From Abelmoschus esculentus (Eukaryota; Streptophyta; Magnoliopsida; Malvales; Malvaceae): DNA of 64,000 nt. The notes beneath the pieces were generated by a model, which was not told the origin of the DNA, searched no databases, and saw nothing but the letters and a program-made list of their open reading frames with translations. The DNA lies in the NCBI GenBank assembly GCA_035048815.1, contig JAUCBN010000011.1:11247501-11311500 (forward strand), given 5' to 3'. The position numbers and the translations under genes are program-made. This document shows, piece after piece, positions 1 through 12,416 of this stretch; the first letter of the stretch is position 1; each line of letters starts with the position of its first letter.

Positions 1-1210
1 TGTCGTCGTAGTGTGTAGACATTGTTAGATGATTTGAGTGCAACGTAAACGGTGTAAGTATACACGTCGCAAGTAATAATATAGTAAAAATATTGTCTTC
101 AAAGGATTGTTTTAGGCTACTTTGCTTAAGTTATTACACTGTAAATAAAAATACAATTAATGATTATAGGAGTTTAATTGAACAAGTAAAGTAAAATAAA
201 AAGTTAAATAAAAGATAAATGTGATTGAATGAGTGAGAGTAGGAAGGGTTATCATGAGTGGTGGAGTGAAGCTCAAATGGACCGTCGTGGTAACTGAGTG
301 CTTGTGCCGCTCAATCAATCCGGTAATTGAGCTAAGTCAGATTGCCTAATCAGTTTTTCGAATGCTCGGAAATTGTGATTGAGGGAATTGCTCGGACAAT
401 TGTACGACTAACTTGAAATCTCAATGGTTCCTCCTTATCCCAAACCTGAAACTCTTTTAATTGTACATTCCTTGACGATACATCTTTACGTGAATCAAGG
501 GTGAACAATAATCAATCTTACGCTCCTCTTAGCCGTTGGAATCTATAACTTATTCTTAAGTCGAATTAGTAGTTTTCACCACTTAGTTGAAAATCATGTT
601 CTTTCGTTTCTTCTCAATATTAGATAAACTGACGAAATCACGAGATCCACTCCCAATTCACTCGTAATCAATTTAAGAACAAAGAATGAACAAACTTTGA
701 TTGGAAACAAACTCAATTACTAAAACAAAATTCAATTGTTCTAACAAACACAAAACATAATAACCTAAACCAATTTACATCAATTCATATTTGATTTCAA
801 AAGATATACAAAAAATAATATTCAATTATAAATCAAATAATAAAGAAAAAGATAAAAATGTATGTTGCTCTCTCTCCTTCTCGATTTATCTTCAAGGCTA
901 CAACCGAGTCTCTTTTTATAGGGGATTAGGTTAAAGTTGATGAGAATGAGTTTGATTAGGAAATAAACTCTCGTTTATCTATTTTCTTAAAAACTTCTCA
1001 TAAATCTCTCTTCAAATTTTCATTAAAAGGGAGAAGTTTAATTTGAAAATAAATTGAGTAAAAGAAATAATAAATCTTTTTTATCTTTTATCTTAAAAAT
1101 TCGTCTCAAATTGAAATCATTATCTCCATCAAATTCTATGTGGTAACCAAATCTTTGTAATCTATTCCTTTATTTTTTTCAGAAACTTTCCAAGATATTT
1201 AGAAAATCTT
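1..1210 (-). repeat. LTR remnant, reverse orientation, of a large Ty3/gypsy-type element
   Basis: Read on the minus strand, bases 60-130 carry the phrase CTTGCGACGTG followed by a GTC-rich stretch. The same phrase occurs in the 3' end of the plus-strand LTR at 3649-4979. A TATA-like TATAAAAAG on the minus strand near 910-920 fits an LTR promoter. The plus-strand element that starts at 1223 therefore seems to have lost its own 5' LTR to this inverted piece. The right border is approximate and the left end lies outside the window. No protein is coded here. Confidence 0.5.
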
Positions 1211-1222
1211 CACTACTCATAC

Positions 1223-2749
1223 ATGGAAACTTACAACCGCTTCGCACCAGCCACTGTCGAAGATTGTTTCAAAAGGTCCTTCATTGCTCGGCAGCTATAG
1301 GAAGAGCAAGGATTCCAACACTCCGATGAAGAAAATTACAACATTGAACATCACTTGTTCGACAAGATCAAATATCAAGATTGATCGATCTTTTGCCTAC
1401 AACCTACCCAGGCCAATGCCACAGTAGTGCAGAAATTCTATGCTCATGGTCCAAGCGAGGACTCTCTTTATGTTCACTGCCGAGGCAGGCCGGTCAGACT
1501 TGATGCCGAAACAATAAATTTGTTCTACGGCCTAACCACTGTTCGTGATGACCATGCTGCATTCATGGAGGACATCACCAATGAAGATTATGAGTTAATC
1601 AAAGATGAACTTTGCTACGATAATACTCATTGGGAAATCGGTGCCCATAGAGGATCAGTAGCAAGACAGAATCTTAGGCCCGAGGCCAAACTGTGGAATA
1701 CTTTTGTCAAAAGACACCTCATCTCAACTTTCCACAACAACATGGTGGACCGAAGAAAATTGGTGCTCATTCAATCCATCATCAACAAACGAAGCATCAA
1801 TGTTGGAGAGATAATATTAAGGGAAATCTACGAGTGCGGTAAGAAGGATAGAGGACCCTTATATTTTCCTTGTTTAATTACAGGTATTTGTAATGCTGTA
1901 TGGGTACCAATGGCAAAAACGGACGAATTCACCACCCAAAGGCGTGGGTGGACTAGGGACTTCTGCCACAAAATCATGCAGATCACATAGGCAGAATCAG
2001 TCCAAGCAACTCCTCAGCAATACAATGTTGACACAGCTGTTGGGGCACAATACACAACAGACATACATAACACTGCTCATAACACTACCGCAGCAGAAAC
2101 ATACCAGGAGATACTTTAGAGGATAACAGCTATGGATCTTCGACAATAACGGTACATGAAGTACCAGAGGGACTTCAACAATACACTTGCCCAGATGATG
2201 CTCTAGAACTTTCCTAGCCAAGGGGTGTAGTTTCCAGAATTCCCCAACAATATGTTTGTCACAGTTGTACCCTACATCGAGACGACTCTAGCTCCAGGAC
2301 CACATCCATTCCACACTACTGGCCCTCAGCAACATTTTCATGCTACTGGCCCATCTAGGGCAGCAGACTCTACCGCGGCATCATATGCCAACAGAAAACC
2401 ATCAAAGAGGAGGGCAGTCTTCAACACACCATCAGCATCCCCCATCATCATGGGTAGTCGATCAGCAGAGATAGATGCCTATGTACATCAAAGTTCAACT
2501 ATTTCCGGGCCAAGCACTCACCAGGCCTAGGCAGATGCAATAAATGAAGGTGGGACAGATATTATGATCATCGAGAAAGTTGCCGAAGAAGAAGAAGAAG
2601 TGGACGCTCCAATGCAACGAAAACCACCTACAAGAGTTCAGCCGCCTCAAAAAGCAAAGACTCAACCATCACCATCACCAAAGATGAAACAATCAGTAGT
2701 AAGGACAAGAAAATTGTTTGTTACCAACAGCTCTTCGGAGTCTATTTAA
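1223..2749 (+). pseudogene. Decayed 'putative plant transposon protein' ORF (PF20167-like) of a large retroelement derivative
   Basis: One reading frame runs from an ATG at 1223 to a stop at 2747-2749 and would code about 508 residues. Eight in-frame stops break it (1298, 1382, 1988 and five more to 2528), with no frameshift. The N-terminal half (to about 1990) matches my memory of the plant-only domain PF20167: FYAHG near the start, ETINLFYGL, LRPEAKLWNTFV and INVGEIILREI. That domain is common in LARD-like or Athila-like retroelements and has no known enzymatic role. The C-terminal half is rich in Pro, Thr and Gln, then acidic (EEEEEVDAP near 2590) and basic, so probably disordered. The 3' LTR follows at 3649. 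Protease, reverse transcriptase and integrase are absent, so the element would be non-autonomous. Confidence 0.75.
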
Positions 2750-3648
2750 TTTTTTTTACATATTCTTACTGTTTTTATATTATTACTTGTTTTATTTTCT
2801 TATTTTGTTGCCTACTGTGTGCCATTAATGTAAGCATTAAGGACAATACTTGGTTCGAGTTTGAGGGTGTAGATCTATTGCCGAGGTAATTCACTATCGC
2901 GGTCTTGCTATGAAAGAAAGTATTTAAGTGATTTTTTTCAAAATTTTTATGTCCACCACCTTACTTGAATTATTGTCCATATTTTTGCACTGCTCTTCAT
3001 CAGTATTGTCTTAGTTTATTCTTTTAAGGCTATAGAAATCTTTCTCCTTACCATGGTTAGAACCTGTTTAGAAGGCTTAACTTTAGGATACTTAAGGAAG
3101 AAAACTTAGAAGCTTGCTATAAGGTTGATCTTAAAACACTTTTGGGACTTGTTTGACTATAGGAATTCTGTTAATGAACTTAGGTGATAAAGACTTAGAT
3201 TTTTTGAAAATATGACTAGAGGTACCTATCACCGGCTCTAGGAATCACTCTTCTTCATGCTAGAAGTGCCCGAAATTGGCTCTAGTATGTTTAAAAGAAT
3301 ATTAAAAGAAAGAAGGAAATATTAATGATAAAACACAATCCTTGAAATGCCCAAAATTGGCTCAAAAAATTGTTGTTTTAAGAAGAGTTCAATAAAATCT
3401 AAGTCTATTTGTCTTGAACATAGAGTTTATCGAAGAAAGCCTTTAATCAAACTTGTCCATAAAAACGCACACACTCACAAAATCTTATAGATTGTTTCTA
3501 GGTAAACCTTTGGGTAACCGAAAAGGTTAAGTCTAAAGAATATGCATAGTTATAGTGGGGAGAATAGAAGAAAATCAAGAGAGGGTAAGGTTTGGCAAAT
3601 TGATGGTTTGCATTGCTTGAGGACAAGCAATAGCTTGAGTTTGGGGTG
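2750..3648 (+). other. Non-coding 3' internal region and polypurine tract
   Basis: No ORF is supported. The stretch ends in a G-rich polypurine-like tract (about 3638-3648, GAGTTTGGGGTG) directly before the LTR start. This arrangement, with a GAGGACAAGCAA phrase just upstream, is typical of plant Athila/Tat-type elements and would prime plus-strand DNA synthesis. Confidence 0.6.
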
Positions 3649-4979
3649 TGATAAGTGCTTAACTCATTATCACTTTTTACACCTTTCATGGACATAAGTC
3701 AATCTACACCTACTTGGACTAAAGTATGTACTTAATGTGAGATATTTTGATATTCTGCTTTGGTAACATATAAAGATGATATCTACAGAAAAGGGCAAGT
3801 TTTATTGTACTTTTGTATCTTTGCAGGAAAAACTATTATCGCGGCAACAAATGAGGCCGAGACAGCAGCTGAAAGACAAGTAGCAATATTGTAGGCGAGC
3901 TGAAGATAAAAATGAGTTGACGTTTCTAGACAAACAACACATAGATTAGAGCTGGGTAGCACATGGAAAGCTCAAGACAAAGTCCACGCGGGAAAAGCAT
4001 CTTAGTTGGAATAAACTTGGAAATATTTTATTTATGTACTTGAATTGTGTCCTACTCCAAGTTGTATTCCTACTTAGGAAAGGTTTGCCCTAGGCTAAGC
4101 CTATATAAGCCATAATCGTCCAAGGAGAGAAGGGGGATATAGAGAGATAGACCTAGCACGATAGAGAGACGACTTCATCTTAGTTTTCTTTTCTTTTAAT
4201 TATGTTCTAAGTTATTTTAGGCTTAGGTGAAAGTTGTAGAGTATTAGTGAGACGAGATTGAACTTTGTTTCTTGTTTCAATGCAATAAAATATCAATGTT
4301 TGCTTATTCTTTGTCATTCATTGTTCTTGCATTCAAGCTCGAGAGAGAAGTTTGTGAGTAATCCATTTATCAAATATCGAGAGAGTTAAATTCAAGAAAG
4401 GAATAAATACGGTGTTTTATTCGGGAAATACTAACTCTACCTAGAGATAGGTTAGAGTTTCAACGGCTAAAAGAAGTGTGAGATTGGTTGATGATTATAA
4501 TTGATTCACGCCGAGAGGTATCATCAAAGACTGGTCATCAACAGTACTTCCACTTAGAGATAATATGAGTCATCAAAGGATACTTTGCTTAACTTTGGTA
4601 AAGTCCACCCAAGATCAAAAGATTGCCGCGGCGGACGAGCATCATCGTTGTCGAGGCAGTAATCTGTATTACTGCCAAGGTAGTGCTGTACGATTGCATT
4701 GGACAGAAACAAGTCAATTGAATCCACTATACAACACAACTAAATTCTGGCCACTTTCTTTATCTGATTTTCTTATTATTTAGTTTTTTTATTTAGTTCA
4801 CCCAAAACCAAAATTACTTATGTTTTTATTTTATTTCCTTTACAGAGCAAGAAGACAAAAGAAGACATATTAAGTAGATCAATCCCTGTGGAGACGACAT
4901 CTGATATACTTATCACTTTATTACTTGCGACGTGTTCACTTGCACAATTTACGCACTTTTGACACGCAACAACTTATCA
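3649..4979 (+). repeat. 3' LTR (1331 bp) of the 1223-4979 element
   Basis: It begins TGATAAG and ends CTTATCA, a perfect 7-bp inverted repeat with the expected TG...CA ends. A polypurine tract lies immediately upstream and a TATA box at 4102-4109. The end of this LTR shares its CTTGCGACGTG phrase with the inverted LTR at the window start. The solo LTR at 54348-55725 has similar size and a similar GATTCACGCC block, so the two are probably related families. Confidence 0.8.
4102..4109 (+). promoter_or_regulatory. TATA box in LTR
   Basis: TATATAAG lies about 450 bp into the LTR, followed by a purine-rich leader. It probably marks the U3/R boundary of this LTR. Confidence 0.5.
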
Positions 4980-5389
4980 ATTCCTAGGTAGTTTGAAGTT
5001 ATTACGATTTTGTTAATATTTGTTCATCTTGTTTCATGATTGCGGATATTTTTAAAATATGTTCAGGAAAAAAACTATTATTGTTTTGGTATACTATGGT
5101 GGGTAGATAATCGATGATGTATCTATTAATATTATCTTTCAATTTTCAAATACTATTACAATAACGATGCTGAGAAAATTAACGTATAAGGTGTTGATGA
5201 AAGAAGACTCATATAATGTTTTACATACTCGTAAAAAAATGGACTCGTTAAAATATTAACTATCAACATCGTTAGAATCATTACAATATTCAATATACCA
5301 CTTTGTCAATACTGGTGATATGAAAATGATGGTTAGTCCCATTTAAAGTATTTATTAAGAGGGTCTGTAGAGTTATACGTAACATATTC
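4980..5389. other. Intergenic spacer, nothing recognised
   Basis: AT-rich DNA between the 3' LTR and the next LTR start. I see no ORF, RNA gene or bounded repeat. Confidence 0.5.
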
Positions 5390-6084
5390 TGTAGAACTAA
5401 TGTTTTGATATAATAATTGAAAAATAGTTTTGGACTAAATTGAAAAGATTTCAAAAATGATTCTTATGTCCAAACAACTTGAAAATATGTTTAAAAGTTT
5501 TTGAGAGATTTTAAAGGTGTTCAAAATGATTTAAAGAAGCCAAAGAATAATTTTTCACCTAGGCATTTCGATACACCTACTAGGTGTTTCGATACCGTTA
5601 TGTTTTTCAAAGGCAAAATTACACAATCGCTTCGGTACGGTCTTGGATCATTTAGATACCATTTGCCAATGTGATTTTTGATTTTGATATACTAAGCACC
5701 CATTTTGATGCCTTAGTATCGAAACTTGGTTAAGGTGTTTTGATACACCTCTAACGACTTTATGAAAAAACCCAACGAATTTATAAGCTCCCCAAAGGCT
5801 AAGAGTTTTACCTGTTTCGATATGTTGAGTTAACGATATTGATACCATTACCAGGCGTTTCGATACCAATTCTTAAATGCAGGTTTACCATTACAAGGCA
5901 TTGAAATTCTAAGTGAATTTACGAAATCCTTAGTGAGAAACTAAGGTAGTGGATGTAGGACTTGAATTAGAAGTTCGAACCACTCTAAATCATTGTTTTC
6001 ATTATTTTAATTTCTTAGCTTCCACAAATCACGTAAATTACCGTCTCTCTATCATTTGGAAAGTCTAACCGATTGTGCATCGAG
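5390..6084 (+). repeat. LTR copy 1 of the gag-only family (truncated at its 3' end)
   Basis: It starts TGTAGAACTAATG and follows LTR copies 2 and 3 closely, including TTTCGATAC-type palindromes at 5565-5880. Near 6084, at GTGCATCGAGC, it jumps into the 3' part of the internal domain. The LTR end, primer site and gag start are deleted. Confidence 0.7.
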
Positions 6085-6893
6085 CTATTTCAAAGATGAT
6101 CTTAAGAAAGAAAAAAATAAAAGAATTTAAGCTTAAAATTTTTGATTTACAAAACTTGCTTCAAAAGATGTAAAAAGATCATCAAGTTGCTTTAGATGAT
6201 CTAAAGAAAGAAAAAGATTTGATTTTAAAAGAATTTGAAAATAAAAATAATTTGCGAAAATCAAAATTTTAGTGCCCTTAGATTTACTTGATTACTAAGG
6301 GGATTAAATTATGTGCTACTAATGTCAAAGGATCCAAAGCAATTTGATACCAAAAATTACTTGATTGTTTTATTTTAGATATGATGGAGGATTGAACAAC
6401 CAAGTAAAATATTAAGGGGGAGCTCCATACACGCAAAAAGAACACTTGAAGAAGGAAGGTTTCACATCCTATCTTTGGTTCAAGTGTAGTAAACTTTAGT
6501 TAATTTTATTCTTATTTGCTTTATTTTTTTCATCTAGGTTATCATAATTGTTGAACTAATCATTGTTTGATGTATTGAGTAAGGGAGAGCCTTTTGTTTT
6601 ATAAACTAAATTTTAGTACTTCATTTTAATTTTTTATAACAATTGATATTTTAAAACTTTCCTATGCTATGAGCTTTAAAGAGTTTCAAACTTTATTTTT
6701 GAACCATTTTTGATACAACAGAAAGGGAGCGAATGTTGTGAAAAATTGTTTTTGAAATGATTCAAATGAATAAGAGAGAACTTTAAATGACTTTGAATCT
6801 TTTTTTCTCTTATTCAAATTTTATCTCACAAAGGTGAGCAATCTCAAAAACAATTTTTCAAATTGGTTTTAATATATCAAAAAAGGGGAAGAT
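6085..6893 (+). other. Remnant of the internal domain (3' part)
   Basis: It aligns by eye with 11590-12416: Lys/Glu-rich coiled-coil-like gag tail, the GGGAGCTCCATACAC phrase, then the purine tract AAAAAAGGGGAAG before LTR 2. It carries no usable ORF. Confidence 0.65.
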
Positions 6894-7332
6894 TTTAGAA
6901 CTAATGTTTTGATATAATAATTGAAAATTAGTTTTAGACTAAATTGAAAAAATTTCAAAAATGATTCTTATGTCCAAACAACTTGAAAATATATTTAAAA
7001 GGTTTTTGAGAGATTTTAAAGGTGTTCAAAATGATTTAAAGAAACCAAAGAACAATTTTTCACTCAGGCGTTTCCATACATCTCTTAGGTATTTCGATAC
7101 CGCTATGTTTTTCAAAGGCAAAAATATATGTTCGTTTTGATACGACCATAGACCCGTTTCGATACGGTAGTATTAAATTTGTTTTTATCTATTTCAATAC
7201 ACCTTTAACGACATTATGAAAAAATCCAATGACTTTATATAACCCCAACTGCTAGGAGATGTATCGAAATAGGCTTTAGCTATTCTGATACACTGAGCTA
7301 ACGATATCAAAATAGTTTGTGATTTTGCCGAT

Positions 7333-9195
7333 GTGTTTCTGGGTTTACCTTTTAACCGTGAGTTAGAGTTTCAGATAGAGGTGTTGCCGGGTAAAGCACC
7401 GGTGTCTATAGCATCTCATCATATGAAACCGAAAGAGATGAAAAAGTTAAAACAACATATCCAAAAGTTGCTTGAGAGAGGTTTTATCAGATCAAGTGTG
7501 TCACTATGGGAAACACCGATTTTGTTTGTTAAGAAAAAGAATCAATCGATGAGGATATGCATCGACTACCGTCAGCTCAATAAGATCACGATGAAGAATC
7601 ATTATCATTTGCCTAGGATAGATGATTTGTTTGATCAATTGAGAGGTGCCCATATGTTTCTAAGATCAATCTGAGATCAAGACACTATCAGTTGAAAGTG
7701 GTGTTAGAGGATGTCCAAAAGACCACTTTTAGGATGCGGCACAAACATTATGAGTTCTTAATGATGCCGTTTGGGCTCATAAATGCTTTGGCAGCTTTTA
7801 TGGACTTGATGAACCGGCTCTTTCATCCGTACTTGGATCAGTTTGTGTTAATGTTCATCGACGACATCTTGGTGTACTCACGCTCGGAGAAGGAGTATGA
7901 CTATCATCTAAGAGTGGTTCTTCAGGTTCTGAGGGATAGTCGTCTTTACACTAAGTTTAGTAAGTACGAGTTTTAGTTGTCTGAGGTAGCGTTTCTTGGC
8001 AATATCATTGTAGTGGATAGAAGAATCCAGGAATGTATCGAAAGTTTGTAGATTTCTTGGACTTATCGGATACTATAAGAGGTTTGTTAAAGGCTTTTCG
8101 ATCATAGCAGCACTATTGACCAAGTTTCTTTAGAAAGGGGGTTCGTTTGTATGGAACGAGAGGAGACAAAAAAGCTTTAAGCAACTTAAGGTTTATCTGA
8201 AGGAGGCACCGGTCTTAACGCAATCAGAATTGAGAAAAGATTATTAATATTTAGTGATGCTTCCTTGAATGAGTTAGGTTGTGTGCTCATACAAAATGAT
8301 AAGGTGGTTGTTTATGCCTTGAGACAATTGAAAGCACATGAAAGAAATTATCCCAAACATGATCTTGAGTTAGAGACAATTATCTTTGTGTTGAAGATAT
8401 GAAGGTATTATCTCTATGAGGAGAAATGTTATGTTTACGCCGATCAGAAGGAGTTTAAAATCCTACTCACCTAAAAAGAGTTGAATCTGAGACAACGATG
8501 GTGGATAGAGTTGCTAAAGGACTATGACTGTGTCATAAAGTATCACCCAAAAAAGCGAATATGGTCGTTGATGCCTTGAGTAGGAAGTCCATGTAGGACC
8601 TGAGAGCCATGTTTGCATGGTTGAGGATGACCGAGGATGGTGGTCTGTTAGCGGAGTTACGTGTGGAGCCCACGCTAGTTCAAGAAATAAAGAGAGCACA
8701 AGCTTTAGATAAGGAGTTCGTAGCTCATCTTGAGGCTTGCAATAGAGGTAAGGTACCAGACTTTGAGGTACGGGATTATGGCTTCTTGTAATTCAAAGTT
8801 CGTTTGTGTGTCCATGCTCTTGAGGATTTGAGAGACCGTATCTTAAGGTAAGCTCACCATAGCCCATTTTCTGTTCTTCCAGGTAGTAACAAGATATATC
8901 AAGATCTTCATCTTTTCTTTTGGTAGCCTAGCAAGAAAAGAGATTTTTTTGAGTTTGTGACGAGGTGTTTAGCGTGTCAGCTTGTGAAAACGGAACATCA
9001 GGTTCCATCGAGTTTACTTTAGCCTATATAGATTCAATAGTAGAAGTGGGATCAAGTGACCATGGACTTTGTCACCGAGTTACCGATGACGTTGAGGAAG
9101 CATGATGTTGTGTGGGTCATTGTTGACTGGTTGACTAAGTTGGCTCACTTTTTACAGGTAGATGAATTTTAGTTTGGAAAAGTTCCTATAGGTTG
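7333..9195 (+). pseudogene. Gypsy pol remnant: RT, RNase H, start of integrase
   Basis: Reading order matches the better-preserved pol at 34011-35900. RT N-terminus 7333-7674 includes MRICIDYRQLN. RT palm 7692-7976 includes FIDDILVYS, the catalytic Asp pair. RNase H covers about 8230-8580, the linker 8609-8791, and an integrase start holds MDFVTELPMTLRKHD near 9060-9100. It is broken by a frameshift near 7660, several in-frame stops (for example near 7974 and 8400), and truncation in the integrase core. The ends of integrase and the chromodomain are absent. No active product is expected. Confidence 0.8.
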
Positions 9196-9454
9196 AATTA
9201 ACTTATAAATGAATAGTAAAATCGAGAAATTAGTACTTTAGCCTTAATTAAGTGTTATTGGTTAAATCATGGAAATCGATATGAATTGATAAATGATGAG
9301 AACCCGAGAGACATAATGATATGAATATATGCTATGGTATTCTAAGGACCTTGCTTAGTGCTGAAGGTTCGCCAAGAGTTATATTACTATATGGTGGGTC
9401 CAAACACTCTTATTATACTATATGATCAAAGTGTTGCAACACTCGAAGACTTTG

Positions 9455-9650
9455 CGAATGTAGGATCCCGATGCTTAGTGGACGTGGGCCAGTTTGAAGA
9501 TAATGAAACATTCCAAGCATGGATGTAGGATCCCGATTCTTAATTGATTCGAGCCTCATCCTAAAGTATAGAATCACGATGCTTAGTGGACACGGGCCCT
9601 AATCGTAGTGTATGATCCCGATGCTTAGTGGTTGCGAGTTGCACGACTTA
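9455..9650. repeat. Degenerate short tandem repeats around GATCCCGATGCTTAGTGG
   Basis: Four copies of a unit containing GAT(C)CCGATGCTTAGTGG lie near 9465, 9527, 9573 and 9605, spaced about 30-60 bp. A TATA dinucleotide run (about 9650-9666) follows. A single copy of the unit occurs in the 3' LTR of the full-length gypsy element at about 38420, so these are gypsy LTR repeats. Confidence 0.6.
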
Positions 9651-10347
9651 TATATATATATATATGAGATATATATGAGATACGTATAAGATATACATGA
9701 GGTATATGAGACCTTGTACTTAAGATGCTATGTGAACTTCTCTTGTAATGTACATGTCATGGTACGATAATTTTACATGCATAATATCCTGTGTTTATGG
9801 GGATATGGTAACGTCATCTTACTCATGTCATATCATATTTCATGCTCAAATGCTCATTTGGGATAGTAAAAGGAAAGATTAAGCATCATGTAGAGACTAA
9901 TGCTTCAATTGTAACAACATTATGATCAAGGAAATGTCTTAGAGCTTTAATTCCTATCTTTGGGTAAGAAAACACATGTGAGCTTAATGTATATGTATGC
10001 TCAAGTGTATTAGGATTGAGTGAGAGCTTAGATGCAAACAATTAGCCTTGTTAGAAGGATTACTAGTTTGCTTAGATTATCTTTTGTCTGAGAGGATTCC
10101 TGAAGTTCAGGTTGTGAACTTTGGATGCTTTATTTGGAGATAAAATCAAGGTTCTTAGTGAATTTGGGAAATCCTAGTGGGAAGTTAAGCTAGTGGATGT
10201 ACGACTTGGGTTAGAAGTCTGAACCACTTAAAATCATTGTACAAATTGCATATTTTTTGTTTCTATAAATTTTAACTCAAATAAGCTATTCTCCATCAAT
10301 TGGCAAGTAAGATTGATTGTGCATCTAGCACCTTCAAGCCCAACAAT

Positions 10348-10358
10348 TGGTATCAGAG
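10348..10358 (+). other. Primer-binding site (initiator Met tRNA type)
   Basis: TGGTATCAGAG lies two bases after the LTR end. This is the common plant retrotransposon primer site complementary to the 3' end of initiator tRNA-Met. Confidence 0.75.
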
Positions 10359-10436
10359 TAAAGTTCAATCGAGAAGGATTAACATCCTATTGAGGATATC
10401 CAGCAAGCTCAACTAATTATCTACCAACCACGATCC

Positions 10437-12042
10437 ATGACAATTTCCATTTATAAGTCATTATTCTTTGACGGGTCCAACTACTCCTAATAGAATACAA
10501 AGGGTTATTTACTTCATCAAAGATAAAGAATACAAGTTATGGGATATAGTTACAGATGCCCTTTCTTGCCAAAAGAAATAAAAACGGAATAGAGCGTGGA
10601 AGATCGCAAGAAGATGATGATAAATTGTAAAGAATTGCACATCCTCTTTGTGCATTCCATCCCAACATCTATGAGAAGATGTCCTCTTGAGAAGATGACA
10701 AGGAAGTTTAGGAAAAGCTAAAAGTTACATACGAGTGGAAAAAAAGAAGTAAAAGAAGACCAAGATTGGACTCATCAACCTAGAGTATAAGAACTTAAAC
10801 TTGTATCCAGAATAAGACATTGCAAATATGTTTTATCGTTATCCACCTTCATTAATGGACTTAAAGGTTATAGATAGGTCATTCCAGAAGAGAAACTTGT
10901 TCGAAAACTTATCTACTTCCTTCCGGAGTCATGGGAATCAAAAAGAATCATCATCATCCAAGCCAAGAATCTCAAGACTCTCAAACTGGATGAACTCATG
11001 GGGTCGCGCCTCACCCATTAAATTATGATGAAAGGAAGAAGAGGAGAATAAGAAGGAAGATAGTATATCGATGGGGAATAAGAAAATTCAAGAGCTTGGT
11101 GTGAATGTCAACACCATTACTCTCAAATCCTCCAAGTGCATCCACTTTGAAGATTCAAGTGAGGAGGATAGTGAAGAAGATGAAGAGATCATCCAACTCT
11201 TCATCGACTTTGATTGATTTTTGAAGAACAAATTGAAGAAATCTTGAAAGCACGAATCAAAAAAGAAGATGAAAGTTTCCCATAAGTCAAAAAGGTATCA
11301 TCGTCAAAGAAGCAAATATGTGTGGCCACATTGAGTGATGAGGACTCCATCGAAGATGAGGTAACCCACTTATGCTTGATGGCCCTCAATGAGGGGGAGC
11401 TAACTTCTAATTCATCTAGTTTAAATTTAAATTCATTTTATGAGTTATTAGAAGCCTATGAAAAATTGACTTTTGAGTTCAAGGCTTTATTTTCTTTAAA
11501 CAAAAAGTTGATTTAAAAGTTAAAGTTAGAAAATGATTTGCTTTCAAAAACCAATTTAAATTTAAAGCAAGATTAAAATAATTTGAGATTAAAGTTTTTG
11601 ATTTACAAAACTTACTTCAAAAGATGGAACAAGATCATCAAGTTGCTTTATATGATCTTAAGAAAGAAAAGATTGTATTTCAAAAGAACTTGAAAAGAAA
11701 AATAATTCAGGAAATCAAATTTTTATGTTAAACAATATAGTGTCCTTAGATTTATTGATGGAAAATGTTTTAGAAGTGATTCAGACCCCAAAGGGCTAAT
11801 CACTTCAACCAAAAAGGATGAAATTGAAAAATGGATTCCTAAGGGGTCTAAATTATGTGCTACTAATGTCAAAGGATCTAAAGCAATTTGGATACCAAAA
11901 ATTTCTTGATTGTCTTATTTTAGGTGTAATGGAGTATGAGCAACAAAGTGCAACATTAAGGGGAGCTCCATACACACTAGAAGGACACTTGAAGAAAGGA
12001 TGCTTCGCATCCTCCATTAAGTTCAAGTGTGGAAAAATCTAG
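10437..12042 (+). pseudogene. Gag of the gag-only family (UBN2-like), decayed
   Basis: An ATG at 10437 precedes residues that align with the second copy at 58968-60146: an FFDGSNYS start, a helix-rich UBN2-like region, LVRKLIYFLPESW, then NLKTLKLDEL. A tail follows with a SDEDSIEDEVTHLCLMALNE block (about 11322-11420) and a Lys/Glu-rich, probably coiled-coil stretch. The ORF is split by many stops and frameshifts. The frame at 11818-12042 ends in a region resembling the IWIPK segment that separates gag from protease in some copia polyproteins. No zinc knuckle and no pol domain follow before the LTR at 12417. Gag would form particles, and enzymes would have to come from another element. Confidence 0.6.
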
Positions 12043-12416
12043 TTAGATTTTAATTTTTTTATCTTTATTTAAACTAGATTATCATAATTGTTGGACTAAC
12101 CTTGTTTGATGCCTTGAGTAAGGTGTGCCTTTTGTTATATAAACTAACATTTTATTTGATTTCAATTTTTTAACAATTGGCATTTAAACTCTCTTATGTT
12201 ATGAGCTTTAAAGATTTTCAAGTTTTGTTTTGAACCATTTTTTATATAACCAAAATGGAGAGAATATTTTGAAAAATTGCTTTTAAAATGTTTTTCAAAT
12301 GAATAAGAGAGAACTTTAAATGATTTAATTCTCTAATTCAAGTTTTATTTCATAAATGGAGAGCAATTTCAAAAATAATTTTTCAATTTGGTTTTATTAT
12401 ATCGAAAAGGAGAGAC

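Larger units (their letters stand above)
7306..9852 (+). mobile_element. Ty3/gypsy (Tekay/Del-like) fragment inside LTR copy 2
   Basis: It holds a pol remnant and then about 650 bp of noncoding DNA that includes phrases found in the LTRs of the full-length gypsy element at 29994-39003 (for example GGATCCCGATGC near 9467 and 38422). Neither fragment end shows a complete LTR terminus or a target-site duplication. It looks like a truncated or deleted copy. Confidence 0.65.
6894..10345 (+). repeat. LTR copy 2, interrupted by a gypsy fragment
   Basis: The LTR runs 6894 to about 7305 and resumes at about 9853 (CTCATTTGGG), ending CCCAACA at 10345. A primer-binding site follows. Copy 3 shows that LTR sequence is also missing at the junction, so the event was not a clean insertion. 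Confidence 0.7.
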
